Of a stretch of 64,000 nt of DNA, positions 26,361 through 39,600 are shown in pieces. Below the pieces are notes generated by a model. That model had not been told where the DNA came from. It did no database searches and saw nothing but the letters and a program-made list of their open reading frames with translations. Both the position numbers and the translations under genes were made by a program. Every line of letters starts with the position of its first letter. The first letter of the stretch is position 1. Source of the DNA: Vanessa cardui (taxonomy: Eukaryota > Arthropoda > Insecta > Lepidoptera > Nymphalidae); the NCBI RefSeq assembly GCF_905220365.1, contig NC_061134.1, positions 4,045,001 to 4,109,000 on the forward strand, read 5' to 3'.

Positions 26361-27263
26361 ATGGGTTGTGTGTGTTGTTCTTTAAGTTCATTTGTATCAA
26401 TTGTCCTAGATGCTCTCGAAAGGTAACTTTTATTTTTGCGGAGAATATATTTATTCAAACTGATATATCGTATTCCTTAATATTATGATATATACTGGAC
26501 ATTATATAAAGTTTGTCTCATAAAATATATATTTAATTTAAAATTGATAGTTATAAGAGTAGATATAGATAAAGGTAAGGTTTGAGTTAAGTGGTAAAAA
26601 TATAGGTAACATAATTTTACTTACCAATTCCTTTAGGTAATAACAGTCGAGAAGTAGATAACCTTAGAGTAACTCTGTTTCAGAATATCCCTATGTACGG
26701 TATGTGCAATGTTGACGTGCTGTCTAATGTTCACAATAATAATTGTAATGGTCCTTGGTGTTGGTATAGGATACCATTATTGTTTTGTACAAAATTCGGT
26801 GGAATCCATGGGTAAGTTCATATGCGCTGCATGCAGTTACTTGTCTGTATTTACTTTATACTGCATTATAATTTAGTCTGCAGTGTTATTATCTCTAAAT
26901 ACAGTCAGATAGAACAATTTGACTTTGTTTAAAATACCAAAAACTCACAGTATATAATATGATACAAATAACCGTTGAACATAATTTATGACTCATCAAA
27001 AACAAAAAAGGTTACATGTATTTTGAAATATTCCTCATATTACAGCAAAAGCCGCCGAAGCAGCGGGTGCATTGCGATCAGGTCCTACGAAAGATAAGGG
27101 TCATGTTATGCGTTCGGTTGACAAGGCAGTTCAGCGTGGGTTCGCACATCGTATCGCGCGCAGAGATATTGACGATCCTCCTTATTCGAACACGAAGGCA
27201 AACACAACCTCTACAATTATTGACATATTGACAACAAATACTACTAAATTTGCTGCAATTTGA
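26361..27263 (+). CDS. Small single-pass membrane protein, Cys-rich N-terminus, function unknown (gene P)
   Basis: Three exons (26361-26422, 26684-26811, 27046-27263) with phases 2 and 1 give 135 residues. The N-terminus is MGCVCCSLSSF, whose Gly2 and clustered cysteines could take lipid. One membrane segment follows: MLTCCLMFTIIIVMVLGVGI, then GYHYC. The C-terminal 70 residues are soluble and polar (KAAEAAGALRSGPTKDKGHV and so on). I do not recognise the family. Its membrane segment closely matches that of the opposing gene at 27673-29225 (LMFTIIILMIYG then VGYHYA), with the same intron phases around that exon, so the two are paralogues. Confidence 0.72.
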
Positions 27264-27672
27264 AAAATGTTCTGTGCCATAGGTGTGTATAATTATAAGA
27301 AAATAAAGTGCATTTTCAGCTGCCATTTTGTTGTTTTTTAAATTTCTTTTAAATAAATATTATAATCGAATGTGTTGAAAATCTTTCAATAGTCTGTAAG
27401 TTTCACACAGCTGAAATAATATCCTTCTAATTATAAAATCGAAATGTGATCACACCACGAATTTTCTATTTAGGAATATGAAAAGTAGTATCTATTTATA
27501 CGGAGTCCATGGTCTTATTTTTAAATACTTTAAATTATTCTTACAATACTAAATTCGTTTTGCTTAAAAATAAGTAAGGAGTAAGTCCTTACAGAGAAAA
27601 AAAAATCAATATCTTCAAAAATAGTTTATTTATAAAGATATAAAATCCTCCAAAATGAATGCTCCCTGTTGA

Positions 27673-29225
27673 CTAGCCTGAGCTTCTTATTAGTATAGGA
27701 GGCTCCGTTGTGTTGAGGGGTCTTAAAAATGGTATTACTGTCGAAGTGTTGTTTCTCGATCGGCGAAAACGACCGATCAACCTCCGCGCCAACTCTCGTT
27801 CTTGTGAATTTAGTTTCGGTTGCCTTGGTGGGCTATTACACAATCAAATGATAATTTTTTGAGATTTTAATAAATAATTGCAAACCATTACACTTTTTAA
27901 ATTACCTAGCAGCAGAACAATTACATCTAACAGGTTATATTAGGTTTTAGGAATGTTTCTTACTAGTTAATAAAAATAGTATTATCTATAGGATCCTCGT
28001 AATAAATATCTTTGATAATATTAATTCAACAGCTCATAGTACATAGCCGAATAAGGCAATAAATTTGTTACTAGATTTAAATGCTCCTTAATATATGACT
28101 ATGCTCATAAATAATTATATGACAAGACTTCGTGTGATAATAACGAATTATATAGCTGTTAGCAATCGAACATGTAGGTATCTACGTATTGTTTGTATAT
28201 TAAAAAAAAAAATGAAATACAAGTTATACCTTTCTGTTTCAAGAACTACGAATGGAGTTTCAGATGTCTCCAGAAATACGCGTTCTCCTGGTCTCTTGGT
28301 TTGATAGACCTCTGAAAACAATGTTAGTAGAAATATTGTATTCCAAGTGTACATCATTATTGTGTACATTATTGTGTCTATTTAATGACTACTTTTAAAA
28401 AAGATGATAAACCTACCGAGTATTGGTGCCGGAGCGTGTTCAACTTCTGTTCGGTTAACGGCCACCAGTCGCACAACTGGTCGCCCTTCTTGGCCAGAAC
28501 GTCGCATGAGCGAAGGTTCTGTTGTAGATCTTGACGACACTAAAGAAAAAAAGCGAAACTTTGACATAAAACTAAACATACCCAACTGAAGCTGTACTAT
28601 TTTGATCCTATTAAACATTATCCGCCCGATATGGCCCAGTGGATAAACCGCGTGCATCTCAACCGATGATTGCGGGTTCCGATCGAGACAAGCACCACTG
28701 AATTTTCGTGGGCTTAATTTTTGTTTATAATTCAACTCATATTCAGCGGTGAAGGAAAACATCATGAGGAAACCAGAATGTGTCTAATTTCAACGAAATG
28801 TGGTCACATGTATATCCCAGCAGTGGAAAATGAACAGACTGTTAATGTAAACATTTACAGCAGCTGTTGTCATTTTAATTATCCATAAATTTCTGTAATG
28901 TTCAATTACAGAAAAACAATATATGTTATTGTATGTGGCCTATAAATAGCCTTCTGACCAAATTCCATCACGGAATAAAACATTAGACTCTGTTTGAGTC
29001 TGTGAGAGACTCCAGGCTTTTTGTGACGAGGCATGGTTGTGTTACAAGGCTGCTGCTACTATCCTGATAGAAAAAAAATACGTTAAATACATCAGCTTAC
29101 TTGCAAACGCAGCAAGTTCTTTCTGCGCGTAGTGATATCCAACTGATATGCCGTATATCATCAATATGATGATCGTGAACATGAGTAACATAAGCAAGAA
29201 CGCGCAACACGTCCATGTCAGCACT
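27673..29225 (-). CDS. Single-pass membrane protein, paralogue of the neighbouring gene (gene Q; 5' exon uncertain)
   Basis: Exons read high to low: 29225-29101, 28539-28417, 28311-28230 and 27832-27673. The first has LMLLMFTIIILMIYGIS and VGYHYAQKELAAF, near-identical in layout to the membrane exon of gene P, again entered in phase 2 and left in phase 1. The later exons encode a basic soluble tail (SSRSTTEPSLMRRSGQEGRP, EVYQTKRPGERVFLET). A possible upstream piece ends at a donor at 29596 (IPQGVFLEFL), but no start codon could be fixed. In the last exon the phase-consistent frame ends at 27673; another frame stays open slightly longer and looks equally protein-like, so the C-terminus is uncertain. 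Function unknown. Confidence 0.6.
28618..28852 (+). repeat. tRNA-headed SINE (family A), diverged
   Basis: Starts with GATATGGCCCAGTGGATAAA and a GATGATTGCGGGTTCC B-box-like stretch, then the CAGCGGTGAAGGAAAACATC body. Fuller copies are at 37486-37728, 47124-47440 and, reversed, at 50335-50630. It lies within the intron between the 29101 and 28539 exon borders of gene Q and overlaps no exon. Confidence 0.65.
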
Positions 29226-30097
29226 CTATAGAAATTAAAAAGAATTAAAGCCTTATTTATAGTATTTGTCGTACTATATACTATTATTATATCTACTTAT
29301 AACTGTGAATAAGCAAAAATGGAAAACAAATACCTTTCGACGCAGAAAATCATAGAACAAAATATCGATTGTATTAAGCCCATTGCTTTTTACCGAGCTG
29401 AAAAAAAATGTCATATGTATAAATTCTTGAATATAACATGTAGATACAAAGTAGTAAAGTTATCTATGTTTCCATTGTCTTTGATTAGATTAATATGTCG
29501 CAAGTTTGCAGACATCATGATTTCAAATTTCGTCAGTTTCTAAGTTTCAAGCAAACTTCAATATAAAATTAAATAATTATAGAGTGCAGTACTTACAAGA
29601 ACTCCAAAAATACTCCTTGGGGTATGAACTTTATGATTTATTTTGTTAATAATTTATTAATATACCGTCTCACGAAGCAGTATACATTGTTTGTTTTTTT
29701 ATTATTAAAAATTCACTACGATTGCTGTTAGATGTTTTCGGTTTATAGTTGGACATATGCATAAATATTGTTTAGGTTGTGAAGTAATAAATCTGTTTTC
29801 TTATACAATGCGGCTTTAATAAACGTTAATACATATAAATTATAAAAAAAAAGAATTAATCTTCAATATCAATAAAGGTGTGTATAAAATACATAATTGA
29901 ATGTCATTGTCATTTTCGATTGGAAACTTTATGTAGAGGTTATCACAGAAGATACGTAAAATATGGCCAGTAGTAACTGACCAAGGAGGATTTATAATCT
30001 TCTGATCTTGAACAAAAAATGGCCTTGTCAACTGACAACTATATAAATTCCACGGTACACATATGACAAAGTTTGACACATTGTTATTTACTCACCA

Positions 30098-30322
30098 CTA
30101 GCTGACTTGGGTTTTGTGCAACCCGGCTTGGGAGATACCACCCACTCAAAAAATATTCTGCCGCCAAGTCGCGATACTTGGTATTGTTGTATTCCGGTTT
30201 AAAGGATGCATGAGCCTCTGTAAATACAGGCACAAGGAACATAACATATTAGTTCCCAAGGTTGGTGTCTAACAGCGCCAATGTCTATGGGCGGTGGTAC
30301 TTAACTGATACATAAAAAAAAG
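30098..30322 (+). repeat. Dispersed repeat family B copy
   Basis: Shows the CCACCCACTC head region, GCACAAGGAACATAACAT, and TCTATGGGCGGTGGTACTTA, ending in an A-rich run. The block order matches the other family B copies. Confidence 0.6.
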
Positions 30323-31497
30323 TCTCTTGACGATCATTTGTAGTATAGAAAAAAAATAAAAAATTAACACATTTTGGCTTTTATTAAACAACTGTATACA
30401 TTATAACAAATCCAACAGTCTCAGAAAAAGGCACAACCTATATACATAAATTTACCAAACTTAATACATACATTATTTTTACATCAGCATTTTATACAGA
30501 TATATAATTAGCGGTATATAAATTTAACAAAATTACAAACATGTGTTATTCAATAGAAAAAGTAAAAAATATATAGAAAAAAAAATGTGGTGCAAAAAAT
30601 ATGTCTAGTCAATATGAAGTTATTATTGCTTTTATTATTAGATATGTATTATAATGTAATTGTATTTCGCGTATTCACTTAATACTATAGTCGATTTTAT
30701 GAGATAAATTATCCTAAGGTAACAAAATGTATTAAATAAGAATGATATAAAAATATTTTGTTTTTTTATTTTTAAATATAAAATTTCACCCAGACACAAA
30801 CGTTGGCACATTGGGCAGTTTTTTTAAAATATATTTTTTAATAAAATAAATTCGTATTTCAAATTACTATTGCTTATTGTATTGTAACTGTTTCTACTAT
30901 TCTATTTTCATACTTTGTTCACAAATTGGACTTATTATTATTTTTAGCTTAAATAATTACATCTTCCATTCGTGAACTGCTATCAACTTATATTTAATAA
31001 TAAAAACATTAAACAAAAAAATAACAACAATTTATTTAGTAACATCGGATGGACACTTTAATACCAAGTTTTTACAACAGCAAGCATTAAAATTATAAAA
31101 AAAATATCAATATTATTGCTTTATTATTAAGATAAATTTTATTTCCTAATATTTCTGTCTTGAGAGACAATGTGATGTTATGATTATACTTTAAATAAAA
31201 CAATTAATAAATTTACTTTAATCGGTACTTTTAGTTACGTAGGATAAAAGGAACACTTCTGCAATTAATTATAATTACTTATTAAACTCAATTGTCAGCC
31301 CGAATATTGTTTCGTTAAAATCACAGACAATAATTTATACAGAAGAATATTAAAGGGCTTAATTAAGTCTTTACATCAAAGTAATATATTCACTCACGAA
31401 AGTAACGCTCAACCTTACAATATGAGTTATTGTGCGCCATGCTCCCACTTCGTTAAAGTGTCAAAAATGCTGTTCACACTTTTATATATTATTCGTT

Positions 31498-31618
31498 TAT
31501 ATTATATTCCACCAACCCGCATTGGAACAGCGTGGTGGAATATGTTCCAAAACCTTCTCCTCAAAGGGAGATGAGGCCTTTAGCCCAGCAGTGGGAATTT
31601 ACAGGCTGTTGTTGTTAT
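31498..31618 (+). repeat. 3' fragment of a family A SINE
   Basis: Contains CCAACCCGCATTGGAACAGC, then the AGGCCTTTAGCCCAGCAGTG block and an ACAGGCTGTTGTTG end. The tRNA-like head is missing, as in 5'-truncated retroposons. Confidence 0.65.
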
Positions 31619-31868
31619 ATTATTAATAAAATATCATAAGCCTGCTTGTCGTAAAGTTACATGAGACGCTAAAGCGATCCAACGCGTATACACACATTTT
31701 CCTTTGAACTTTGCCAACGTAAAGTTTGCAGCGAGGTTTACACGTGACCGTGTGCGTTAAATATTGCATTTAAGAGGGGCGTGTGAACGTAGCTTTAGTG
31801 TGCCCGAGAAAATTAACACAAGAATAAAGAAAGCATAAAAAATACATATTGGATTATATAACTTAAAC

Positions 31869-32206
31869 TTTGTTTTTAAGTTTACGGTGCTTCCTATGCA
31901 GAGGGGAGCTTTTCGTGAGTGAATAGATTTGAACGTTATTGCAATGTGATATGATGTTTGACGAACACATAACGAAGACACTGCGTAACAAAAACAAGTG
32001 CAAGTGTGAAGTGGCGGCGCTAGCTGGCTTGACCTTTGTTTTTAAGTTTGCGGTGCTTCCTATGTAGAGGGGGGCTTTTCGTGAGTGAATAGATTTGAAT
32101 GATATTGCAATGTGATATGATGTTTCACATATTGTTTGACGAACACATAACGAAGACACAGCGTAACAAAATCAAGTGCAAGTGTGAAGTGGCGGCGCTA
32201 GCTGGC
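31869..32206. repeat. Direct tandem duplication covering the end of gene Y
   Basis: Two copies, 31869-32028 and 32035-32206, start 166 bp apart. Both contain GGTGCTTCCTATG, TTTTCGTGAGTGAATAGATT, GACGAACACATAACGAAGAC and GTGGCGGCGCTAGCTGGC. The second has a 12-bp insertion. The block GGCGGCGCTAGCTGGC in the proximal copy is the last codons and TAG stop of gene Y, so the duplication spans its stop and 3' UTR. Confidence 0.8.
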
Positions 32207-33621
32207 GCGCGCGAGGTCCCACAGCGCCAGCTCGGCGAGCGCGGTGCGCAGCTCGTGCTGCAGCTGCGCGCCCAGCGCGGAGCCCACGGGCGCGCCGCGC
32301 AGCCACGCGCGCAGGCTGGCGCCCAGCGCGCTCAGCGGGCCCAGACCGCTCGCGTGCATGTCCATGCCACTGCCGACCGGACACTGTTAGTTCGTGTGAT
32401 GTGTTGATGTGTGTGTGTGGGATTCGCGTTTAAGCTGCACAAACTATAATGCTACTGCCAAATATAATATGTTGGGGAAAAAGTTTCTTCGTATTTTATA
32501 TGAAAATTCAAAAAGTTTTTTTTTAGTTTATTTACATTTGACTAAAGTATGTAGGTGCCATTTTGTTCAATAACTTTTTGCCATCTTGTTGGTAGTGACA
32601 TGATCCCATTGCTGTAAAAATTTTGGGGCTTCTGATCGAAAAACTGCGACAAGTGGTTTTGGCAGTCCTCTCGTGATGTTAACCTGACACTGCCTAAGGA
32701 ATTCTGCAGAGACCGAAACAGATGAAAATCTGAAGGTGCAAGGTCAGGACTATACGGCGGATGCATTAATACCTCCCAGCCAAACTCTCGTAATTTTCGT
32801 TGAGTGGCTAAAGATGTGTGAGGTCTAGCGTTGTCATGGTGAAAAACCACACCCCTTCTGTTGATCAATTCTGGCCGCTTTCTCTCAATTTCTTGCTTCA
32901 ATCTCATCAATTGTTCGCAATACAGTTCTAAATCGATGGTCCTGCCGGGCGGTAACAGCTCATAATGAATGATGCACCAATCCCACCATACACACAGCAT
33001 TACCTTGTTGCGAGTTAATCCGGGTTTTGCCACAGTCTGTGAAGCTTAACCGGCCTTTGACCACGATCTTTTTCGCACGTTCTTGTCGTATGTGATCCAC
33101 TTTTCATCACCAGTTATCAGCTTCTTCAAAAATGGTTCGGTTTCATTACGTTGTAATAAAGAATCACAAATGAGTACACGGTTCAATAATTTTTTTTCAG
33201 TGAGTTCATGAGGCACCCATATATCGAGCTTTTTTTGTGCACCCAGCTTTATTCAAATGAGTCAAAACCGTTTTGTGGTCAATTGCCAGTTCTTCAGCTA
33301 CATCGTAACTACTAATATGCCGATCTTGCTCCACTTTTTCAAAAATGGTATCAATTTTGTCCGTAACAGGGCGACCAGAGCGAGATACATCTTTGATATC
33401 AAAATTTCCGGCTTGTAAACGCTTAAACCAAACTTGCGCTACTCTCACACATACTGCATTAGGTCCATAAACATCACAAATTTGTTTTCGCGGCGGCGGT
33501 GCGTGCGTGTGTGTGTGTGTGTGTGTGTGTGCGTGTGCGTGTGAGTGTGTGTGTGTGTGTGTGTGCGTGTGTGGGTGTACGTATTCGAGGCGCAGCAGAC
33601 GCAGGTAACAAAATCTAGTTT

Positions 33622-33660
<39 letters not shown>

Positions 33661-36600
33661 GTGTGTGTGTGTGTGCGTGTACGTACTCGAGGCGCAGCAG
33701 GCGCAAGTCGTCGAGCTGCGCGTAGGGCTCCCAGCGCGCGAGCCCCACGCTGAGCGCGAGGCGCAGGCGGTTGTCGCGGAAGGCGGCCGCCACGCGCCCG
33801 CCGCACGACACGCCCAGCGCCTTCACGCGGTACTCCTCGTAGCCCACCTGCCTCCGACGTGCACATTAGACATAGACAATAGGCTATTTGACTGGTTTTT
33901 AAAATCCATTTTATATTATTTAGTAGAAGTTACGGAACCAAGTAAAAGTTGATTTTTTTATTTCTAGTACATATTTGCCGAAAAATATCATACATAAAAT
34001 TCCATGATTAAATAGCGTGAAAAAACGTTACTTGGACAATATGGCGCTGCAATGGGGTCGGTGACGTCACTTTCCTGTATTTTAATCTACAGTACATATA
34101 GTAGAAAAACAGGTTAACAAGATAGTGACTTCATCATAAGCCCGGCCAATCAGGAGCGTTTCGTGTCACGTGACAAACGTTTGAAAAAATGCATTTTTAT
34201 TTGTGGATTTTTGAATAAATTAAGAATTATTTTCGACTTTCGTTTTTAAATAACCATTTTTAAACTCATAATATACACCGATTACAATAATTCACAATTT
34301 ATTTTTCGCATTGTCAAATAGCCTGTTTTACAGTACTTTTACTAATATATTTCTAAGTAGTAGTGACCTGTAAATCCTTTATGCTGAGGGTAACGTGGAA
34401 CGTGGTCTTCAGCGGATCTGGTCTCGACACGCTCACGTCGTTGATCCTGTTGATGGTCGCCAAGTTCTTAATCCAGCCCGTGTCCGTTTCCAGTTTACCT
34501 ATGAACGATGTTGAGCCTATCTGGAAACAAAAGAATATCGTAAAAAATCAGACATATGATCGATATATCGTAAAAATCGGATGTCGTCGGAACATCAGAT
34601 GTCATCGATTTGATGATCACGAGTAACCGTTTTCATGACATCTAAAAAGTTTTGGTTTATCAAGAATTCAAAGGACGATAACATTAAACTCATGAAACAT
34701 TCGCCTTGTCTCTCTTTAACTTTACAGTAACCAATCTGTGAGAAAGAGATGAAGCGAATGTAAAACCGATTTCGATATCACAACCCTTTCATCTCTTTCT
34801 CGCATGTCGTACAATGTTAAGTTAAACAAGGACAGGGAGATATCTGAAATCAGATGTTAACACCGATTATTGCAAATATCCGATACTCAACCGATATCAC
34901 AAAATTCGGATATCGCCCATGCCTCAAAGTAATCCTTGAGAATTATGACCATCGTTATGTTACCTTACCTTATGCATAAAAGTGGCGTGCAGCGGTGGTA
35001 ACTCGAGAACCTCTCGGCAGGTTTGCAGCAGCGTCCTCCTCATGTTGATTAACACCAGATCGACCACCCTGTTACCATTTTCCGCTATCCGGTCCACCAT
35101 CGAGCTGGAGATCAAATTGAACACATCAATATAGTAATTAATATATTTGACTTTAAATTTTTTTATGGTATAGGTTGGCGCACGAGCATATGGGCCACCT
35201 GACGGTAAGAGGTCACCATCACCCATAGACAATGACGCTGTAAGAAATATTAATTATTCCTTACATCGCCCATGTGCCACCAACCTTGGGAACTAAGATG
35301 TTATGTCCCTTGAGTCTGTAGTAATTTTTTTTTAAGGACTGTTGCTGACTTTGATAAAAATAAAAAAATAAACCTATTTGAATCGGAATCGTACCAGGGG
35401 TTCCGTAGAAAATTGTTGGTATATAATGAGTAGTTTGATCACAAGTATTGGGATTATTTTTGTAATGTATGACAGTGAATCTATTCTTCACTTGTGCGAC
35501 ATGACATTAGTACCGTTATTAGCAAAGAGCTAAATATGCAACAGGCTAATAAAGTACATACTAAGAAACGTATTTTGATTACGTTAACAATAGATAATCT
35601 ACCGCTAAACAACAGTACGCAGTATTGTTGTGTTCCGGTCTGAAGGGTGAGCGAGCCAATGTAACAACAGGCACAAGGGACATAGCATCTTAGTTCCTAA
35701 GGTTGGTGGCGCATTGACGATGTAAGGAATTGTAATATTTCTTACAGCGTCATTGTCTATGGGTGATGATCACTTACCATCAGGTGGCCCATATGCTCGT
35801 CCGCCAACCTATACTATAAAAAAAAGTAAATACACGCGTGTCAGACAAACAGTGATCTTAACAGAAAAATGAAAAATAAGTAATTCGAAAAGGGTATCGT
35901 TTTCTCTTTTAAGATACGAAATACGAAGCAACCAATCTCCATTACATATATATTCAAATTTATATTGTATATCATAATAATTCGTAATAAAATAGTTTTC
36001 ACCTATACGCTTCCAGCAAACTTGGATTGCAGCACATCACTTCCGAGACGCTGGTGGCCTGCCGTAACACTTGTTTCAAGTGCCGTTGTAATTTGTGTCG
36101 GAGTAAGGCGAACAGGGGCAGAGATATTGCAGCGGTTAGAGGCAGGTCATCTGCAATTAAATATCATTTAACAATTCTTCCATTTAGATAAGTTATTTAC
36201 CAAAAAATTCATTTTGGTCACTAAGATTTGTCAGGATTCTGTGAAAGCACGACTGCAATAACAAACCGAACCTTTAAAGATCAGTTGATAGTATAGTTAA
36301 GTTTTGGTTTGAATAATGAGTGAGCTAATGTAACAAGCATTAGGGAAATAAGATCTATGATCCCATAATTTGTCAGTGTCGGTGTGAAACCTATTGTTTA
36401 TATGATATATTTTAAGATATTACTATATCTATACATTTTGGTGTTTAGGTAGGTACTATAAACGAATTAATCAATAGTTTGTAAGCTGTCTAGAATCGGC
36501 TAAATATTGATTCATAATTTAAGTTTAATATATTTACAATTTATATTGTAAATATGCGAAACGAGAGATAAGAGATACATAACAACAAACACATAAATAT

Positions 36601-39600
36601 ATATCTAAAAACAAATTGCAAAACCATGATTCTCAAAATATCAGAATGTTAAAATTTACGTCATAGCAAAACGAATGGCTGCCAATATAAAATACTTAGT
36701 ATACTTAAAGTATACATAAATACACCATGGAAACATCTAGAAAAAAACTTTTAATTTAAAACATTGATCGTTCTCAAAACATCAACAACAAATTATTGAA
36801 TAAATTAGGTACATTAACTTATCGGTATTAATGACCGGTGTTAAATTATACAGTAATAACTGATAACCAGTGCATATTGTGTTATCATAACAATATACTA
36901 TTACTTATTTAAATTACGCAGAGATGAAATTATTATGAATAAATAACTATTGTTTCGTACGAGTGGCGGATAAACACTGCCTATGACTGTTGATGTTATT
37001 GCTGCATTATCTCGATAAAATAGTACGAAGGAGAAATCTACGTTACTATTATACAAACTTTTTTAAGTTTTCAAATTAAAAAAAAAAAAAACATTTTGTT
37101 GTGCAAATTGGTACCAAGTCCGCACAAGACTGACGCCTGGTAAATTTCAGTCTAATTTAAAACAAGATAGGTTAGATAAAGTATAGATTTTTTCGGACTC
37201 TTTCAGAAACAAAGGAGGCCTCAATAACTTTCGCATTGAATATTTTTTAGTTTCAAGTTACACAAAATACGAAATTCACTATAAACGAAAACAGATACTA
37301 CATTGTTTTCGTTTTATTTCATAATATGAAGCAGATATAAATAGCTTCGTTGGAATGTTCTTTAAACATTAAATATTAATTAATTAGCGTTATATTCTTC
37401 AGGGGCTATTATGTAATAACAATTAAAATACATTACATGCTATTATTTGCACATAAATTAGGTCACTAGTAACAAACAAAATTAATGAGAGCCGAGATGG
37501 CCCAGTGGTTAGAACTCGTGTATCTTAACAGATGATTTCGGGTTCAAACCCTGGCAAGCACCACTATATTATACATATATTGTGTGCTTAATTTGTGTTT
37601 ATAATTAATCTCGTACTCGGCGGTGAAGGAAAACATCATGAGGAAACCTGCATGTGTCTAATTTCCAAACCCTCTCCTTAATGGGAGAGGAGGCCATTAG
37701 CCCAGCAGTGGTAAATTGACAGGCTGTTACTAAATTAATTTAAAATAATTGAAGGTACACTTATCTATGGGCTGGTGGTAAAAGGGACCAATATCAATAA
37801 CCTATTTGTAATCAGAATAGCATATAACATGTGGCCGTTTGCATAACATACTTAGTCTTAATAATGTTAAACTTTTTCCATTTTAGAACAAAAAAAAAAA
37901 ATACACAATGAATATGTTATCTGTACTAATATTTACGTTCATGCAAGCATAAATAAATTATTATAATAAAGTTTCACTAAATGATTTAAATTGCCGTTTT
38001 TGGCACTGAGTTAGATATACATATATAACGGTAAATATAATCGTAGATTTAAGAAATGTACTATGTTTCATAAAATACTATAATTGCACAGTTATTATTG
38101 GATTACTTTCTCTAATGTTAGGTTATAATTTTTGTGTTTGTACTACATACCTATATGCTTAGCAAGCTGCTCTGTAGTTATAAATTCGTAGCCTCCGCTT
38201 CTCTGAGGCGACGGCCAGGATAACTATTTTAAATGAAAAGAAAATTTATGAAAATGTTAATAATAAAGAGCCGAGTGCGTTTCGTGGTTAGAACATATGA
38301 ATCTTCAATGTATAATACAAATTTAAAACAGGATCTCTATAAATTATCATGAGCTTTATTAGGGTCGAGCATAATTTATCATGTATTTCTTTTTTTATTT
38401 TATTTTATTATAGGGAAACAAACAATAAGATAAACTTATGGGATATGAATATATAAAATTACATATATCAGCTAAGTTTCCACTGGTAATTAGACACATA
38501 TTATTAAAATAAAAAAAAACTGACATACATAATATCAAATATTAAAAACGTATATTGACGAAAAATAATATGTTAGGTGATGAAGTTAATGAAAAATCCT
38601 AAGATGGATGAAAATCTTCCATTTTTCCCACAAACCTACATTAGAACAAGGTTGAGTAACTTATAAAACTTCTCCCATTGAGAGTCTGTAGCTGAGCTAT
38701 GTTTAATAAATGGGCTGTTATTAAAATAAAATAATATATTCCAATATTACCTTAACAAGTACTTCATCGTGAGTGAATTCTATTCCAGGATTAATGAACG
38801 AATATGCGTCATCTTCAATCACCAAGCCCACATTAACATCTGCAGTCACATTCGACAATGATATACTGAAAGTACAATTTAACATTAAAAATCAAAAAAC
38901 AACTAATATACATTTACTAAAAAACTATATGGACTATAAATCTATCAGTATACAAATACATGCATATTAAGTTATTATGGTTTCGCATTAGTGTGAGTGA
39001 GCAACACTTGTGGTTACACAATGTCTTAATTTGTGGTAAATCTAAGCGAGAGGGAGTGGAAAGTCAGGAGTGAATATATCGACAGTCTATTCCAATAGAA
39101 GTAGGAATAAAACTAAACCTTCCTGTTAAGTTGAAGTTCCTGAGTTAATACCTTTTGACTTCCAAGCAGGATATGTTAATTTAAATAATTATATTAACTA
39201 ATATGACATTGTATTTTTTAATTGTTGAAAAAGAGTGACTACTGAGTTTCTTGCCGGTTCTTCTCAGTCGAATCTACATTCCGAAACGGTGGTAGCTTCA
39301 CTTAATTGTAAAATGACGATTCAAAAGTGCAAAAGCCTACTTGATTAAAGTTGATTTTGATTTTTTGAAAAACCTTAGTTTTACATGTTTCGTGTGATTT
39401 GCTAATAACTCTACCATACTGTGCACTCCTAAGAGTTCATGATTAATATATCATTATTTTTAAAACAAAACTATCACATTTAACTACTTATTTTCCCTTT
39501 CATTTATTTTCCAAAACTCAGTCACCAGTTTCCAAATTCATAGTGAATATCATAGATTAACCAAATACTTTTTATTTGGCTTTTTTTCTATTATTGTTGG

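Larger units (their letters stand above)
29226..32197. other. Gene-poor spacer between gene Q and gene Y
   Basis: Very AT-rich. It contains a family B repeat (30098-30322), the 3' half of a family A SINE (31498-31618) and the tandem duplication at 31869-32206. The first exon of gene Q is probably near 29600. No other coding sequence is supported. Confidence 0.5.

Noticed and set aside
29840..30079. 79-codon minus-strand frame upstream of gene Q
   Set aside because: It was considered as the missing first exon, but it has no phase-2 donor and no resemblance to the first exon of the paralogue.
33545..33952. 135-codon plus-strand frame rich in Cys and Val
   Set aside because: Translation of GT microsatellites and the antisense of gene Y exon 9.
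36003..36150. Apparent one-base frameshift in exon 6 of gene Y
   Set aside because: On re-reading the reverse strand base by base, the exon is open in one frame from phase 1 to phase 2 (148 nt). The shift came from dropping two bases while copying.
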